A model generated the notes under the pieces. It was not told the origin of the DNA. It worked only from the letters and a program-made list of their open reading frames with translations, and searched no databases. 7,941 nt of DNA from positions 1 to 7,941 of the forward strand of contig LUZO01000518.1 of NCBI GenBank assembly GCA_001603685.1, written 5' to 3'. This document shows, piece by piece, positions 7,436 to 7,941 of the stretch (within the stretch, counting starts at the first letter, position 1; every line of letters starts with the position of its first letter). The translations under genes and the position numbers were made by a program. Source of the stretch: Bacteroidales bacterium Bact_23 (GTDB lineage: Bacteria > Bacteroidota > Bacteroidia > Bacteroidales > Lentimicrobiaceae).

Positions 7436-7480
7436 AAAAATCCCGGCCCTGCTCCCAAAAAAGCATAACCGGGATTTTTT
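7436..7480 (+). terminator. Intrinsic terminator downstream of apbE, potentially bidirectional
   Basis: The 11-bp perfect stem AAAAATCCCGG (7436 to 7446) and CCGGGATTTTT (7469 to 7479) encloses a 22-nt loop, with a run of six T at 7475 to 7480. It lies 167 nt after the apbE stop. The A-rich left arm makes a T run on the other strand, so it can also stop transcripts coming from the minus-strand gene at 7609 to 7806. The rest of the 340-nt gap (7340 to 7435 and 7481 to 7572) shows nothing recognisable. Confidence 0.8.
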
Positions 7481-7572
7481 GTAAGGCTGTATCTGCCTTT
7501 AACGCACCTTACTGGTACAAGATATTTCAAAAGACAGTCAGAAATACAAAACACACATTCTTATTTCCACTG

Positions 7573-7596
7573 AAAACGGAACCATAATAAGTTCCG
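7573..7596 (-). terminator. Weak intrinsic terminator of the minus-strand NqrM-like gene
   Basis: Read on the minus strand, a perfect 6-bp stem CGGAAC and GTTCCG (7596 to 7591 and 7582 to 7577) with an 8-nt loop is followed at once by TTTT. It begins 12 nt after the stop codon of the gene at 7609. The stem and T run are both short, so it may be leaky, with the stronger hairpin at 7436 to 7480 as a second stop. Confidence 0.5.
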
Positions 7597-7608
7597 GATG
7601 AACAATTC

Positions 7609-7806
7609 TCAGGCTGTTGTTTTATTGTCGCAGGAGACACTTTCGTGACCACCGCATGTACAACCCAGGCGCTGGCCGGTATTTGGATCAACACTTGAAC
7701 ATGACTTTTTGAACTCTCCGCCCTTCTTCAGGAACATTTTAATTGCAATTCCCGAAAATGAGAGGCCGAGAATCACGATGGCAAGTAATAAAACTTTCAG
7801 TATCAT
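7609..7806 (-). CDS. nqrM: Small four-cysteine membrane protein, probable divergent NqrM (Na+-NQR maturation factor)
   Basis: The 65-residue product has one membrane helix (about 2 to 24), a basic stretch (KMFLKKGGEFKK, 23 to 34) and a short tail with four cysteines, C36, C49, C51 and C59, spaced C-x12-C-x-C-x7-C. Vibrio NqrM (DUF539) has the same plan: one helix, KK, then SC followed about 12 residues later by CxC and a last Cys. NqrM is needed with ApbE to mature Na+-NQR and is thought to help insert iron at the NqrD/E cysteine site; the first Cys, near the membrane, is critical in Vibrio. Here the tail is shorter and the last Cys lies further away. I chose the ATG at 7806 because the helix follows directly and the preceding DNA is A/T rich; a TTG at 7833 is also in frame. 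Convergent with apbE. In this phylum such proteins are often labelled only 'membrane or secreted protein'. The identity rests on cysteine pattern, topology and context, not on an alignment. Confidence 0.65.
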   Translation of the reverse strand: MILKVLLLAIVILGLSFSGIAIKMFLKKGGEFKKSCSSVDPNTGQRLGCTCGGHESVSCDNKTTA

Positions 7807-7904
7807 TGAGTTTAACTTTAAATTATCAGACAAACACCTGTAAAACAGGCTTTATTTCAGAAACTTGACATTCACCACAAGTATAACACTACTAAGTTAT
7901 GAAT
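7807..7904 (-). promoter_or_regulatory. Upstream region of the NqrM-like gene
   Basis: These 98 nt before the minus-strand ATG should hold its promoter. On the minus strand TATACTTG (7885 to 7878) matches TAnnTTTG except for one base, but no good -33 element precedes it before the genomic sequence ends at 7904. A small inverted repeat CCTGT-AAA-ACAGG lies at 7837 to 7849, in the likely 5' leader. Neither is strong enough for a firm call. Confidence 0.25.
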
Positions 7905-7941
7905 CTGTCTCTTATACACATCTCCGAGCCCACGAGACAGG
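7905..7941 (+). other. Illumina Nextera transposon end and adapter (library artefact)
   Basis: Bases 7905 to 7923 are the 19-bp Tn5 mosaic end CTGTCTCTTATACACATCT. Bases 7924 to 7938, CCGAGCCCACGAGAC, are the Nextera read-2/i7-side adapter in the orientation seen when a read runs off its insert. The last three bases, AGG, would be the start of the sample index. This is not genomic DNA and should be trimmed. It is not a natural Tn5 end, because the mosaic end is an engineered hybrid sequence. Confidence 0.98.

Noticed and set aside
7276..7587. 103-codon + strand reading frame between apbE and the minus-strand gene
   Set aside because: It starts with TTG, runs straight through the intrinsic terminator at 7436 to 7480, has no recognisable domain and has an amino-acid mix typical of non-coding DNA.
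7878..7885. Promoter -7 element for the NqrM-like gene
   Set aside because: TATACTTG has one mismatch to TAnnTTTG and no clear -33 partner before the genomic sequence ends; too weak for a firm feature.
1..7904. A wholly new biological system, CRISPR array, tRNA or prophage part
   Set aside because: All genes belong to the known Na+-NQR and its maturation, base use looks even along the window, and no direct-repeat array, tRNA-like clover-leaf or phage gene was seen.
7905..7923. Mobile-element end (Tn5/IS50-like)
   Set aside because: The exact engineered mosaic end is followed by Nextera adapter bases at the contig terminus, so it is a sequencing artefact and not a transposon.

Overview
The window holds one complete bacterial energy-conservation module: the six-gene operon for the Na+-translocating NADH:quinone oxidoreductase (nqrA, B, C, D, E, F, all on the + strand, positions 56 to 6008), followed by apbE for FAD:protein FMN transferase (6264 to 7268, +). 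A convergent small gene (7609 to 7806, -) encodes a one-helix, four-cysteine membrane protein that looks like a divergent NqrM maturation factor. Protein character, the absence of Shine-Dalgarno sequences in favour of A/T-rich leaders, and an exact match to the phylum's TAnnTTTG -7 promoter element just upstream of nqrA all point to a member of the Bacteroidota. An environmental or gut Bacteroidales-like lineage is plausible, but the genus cannot be read from this sequence.

Layout. Positions 1 to 55 are the nqr leader with a probable -7 box at 12 to 19. The nqr genes are tightly packed: gaps of 71 (A-B), 31 (B-C), -4 (C-D overlap), 24 (D-E) and 44 nt (E-F). A strong intrinsic terminator follows nqrF (6025 to 6054). 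A 209-nt spacer then leads to apbE, which is therefore probably its own transcription unit. The 340 nt between apbE and the small gene hold an imperfect hairpin right after the apbE stop, a rho-independent terminator that could work in both directions (7436 to 7480), and a weaker hairpin-plus-T terminator for the minus-strand gene. The last 37 bases (7905 to 7941) are not genomic. They are the Illumina Nextera transposon end and adapter, so the contig stops in a library artefact.

How the genes work together. NqrF oxidises NADH and passes electrons through FAD and a [2Fe-2S] centre to an iron centre held by cysteines of NqrD and NqrE. From there they pass to FMN on NqrC and FMN on NqrB, then to riboflavin and quinone, and Na+ is pumped outward. 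The acceptor threonines for both covalent FMNs are visible (NqrB T210, NqrC T226), as are all four iron-site cysteines (NqrD C38 and C121, NqrE C26 and C126) and the NqrF [2Fe-2S] cysteines. ApbE, here a predicted lipoprotein, attaches the FMNs. The NqrM-like protein would be expected to help build the NqrD/E iron site. I found no wholly new system. The most interesting item is the divergent NqrM candidate, which completes the maturation set.
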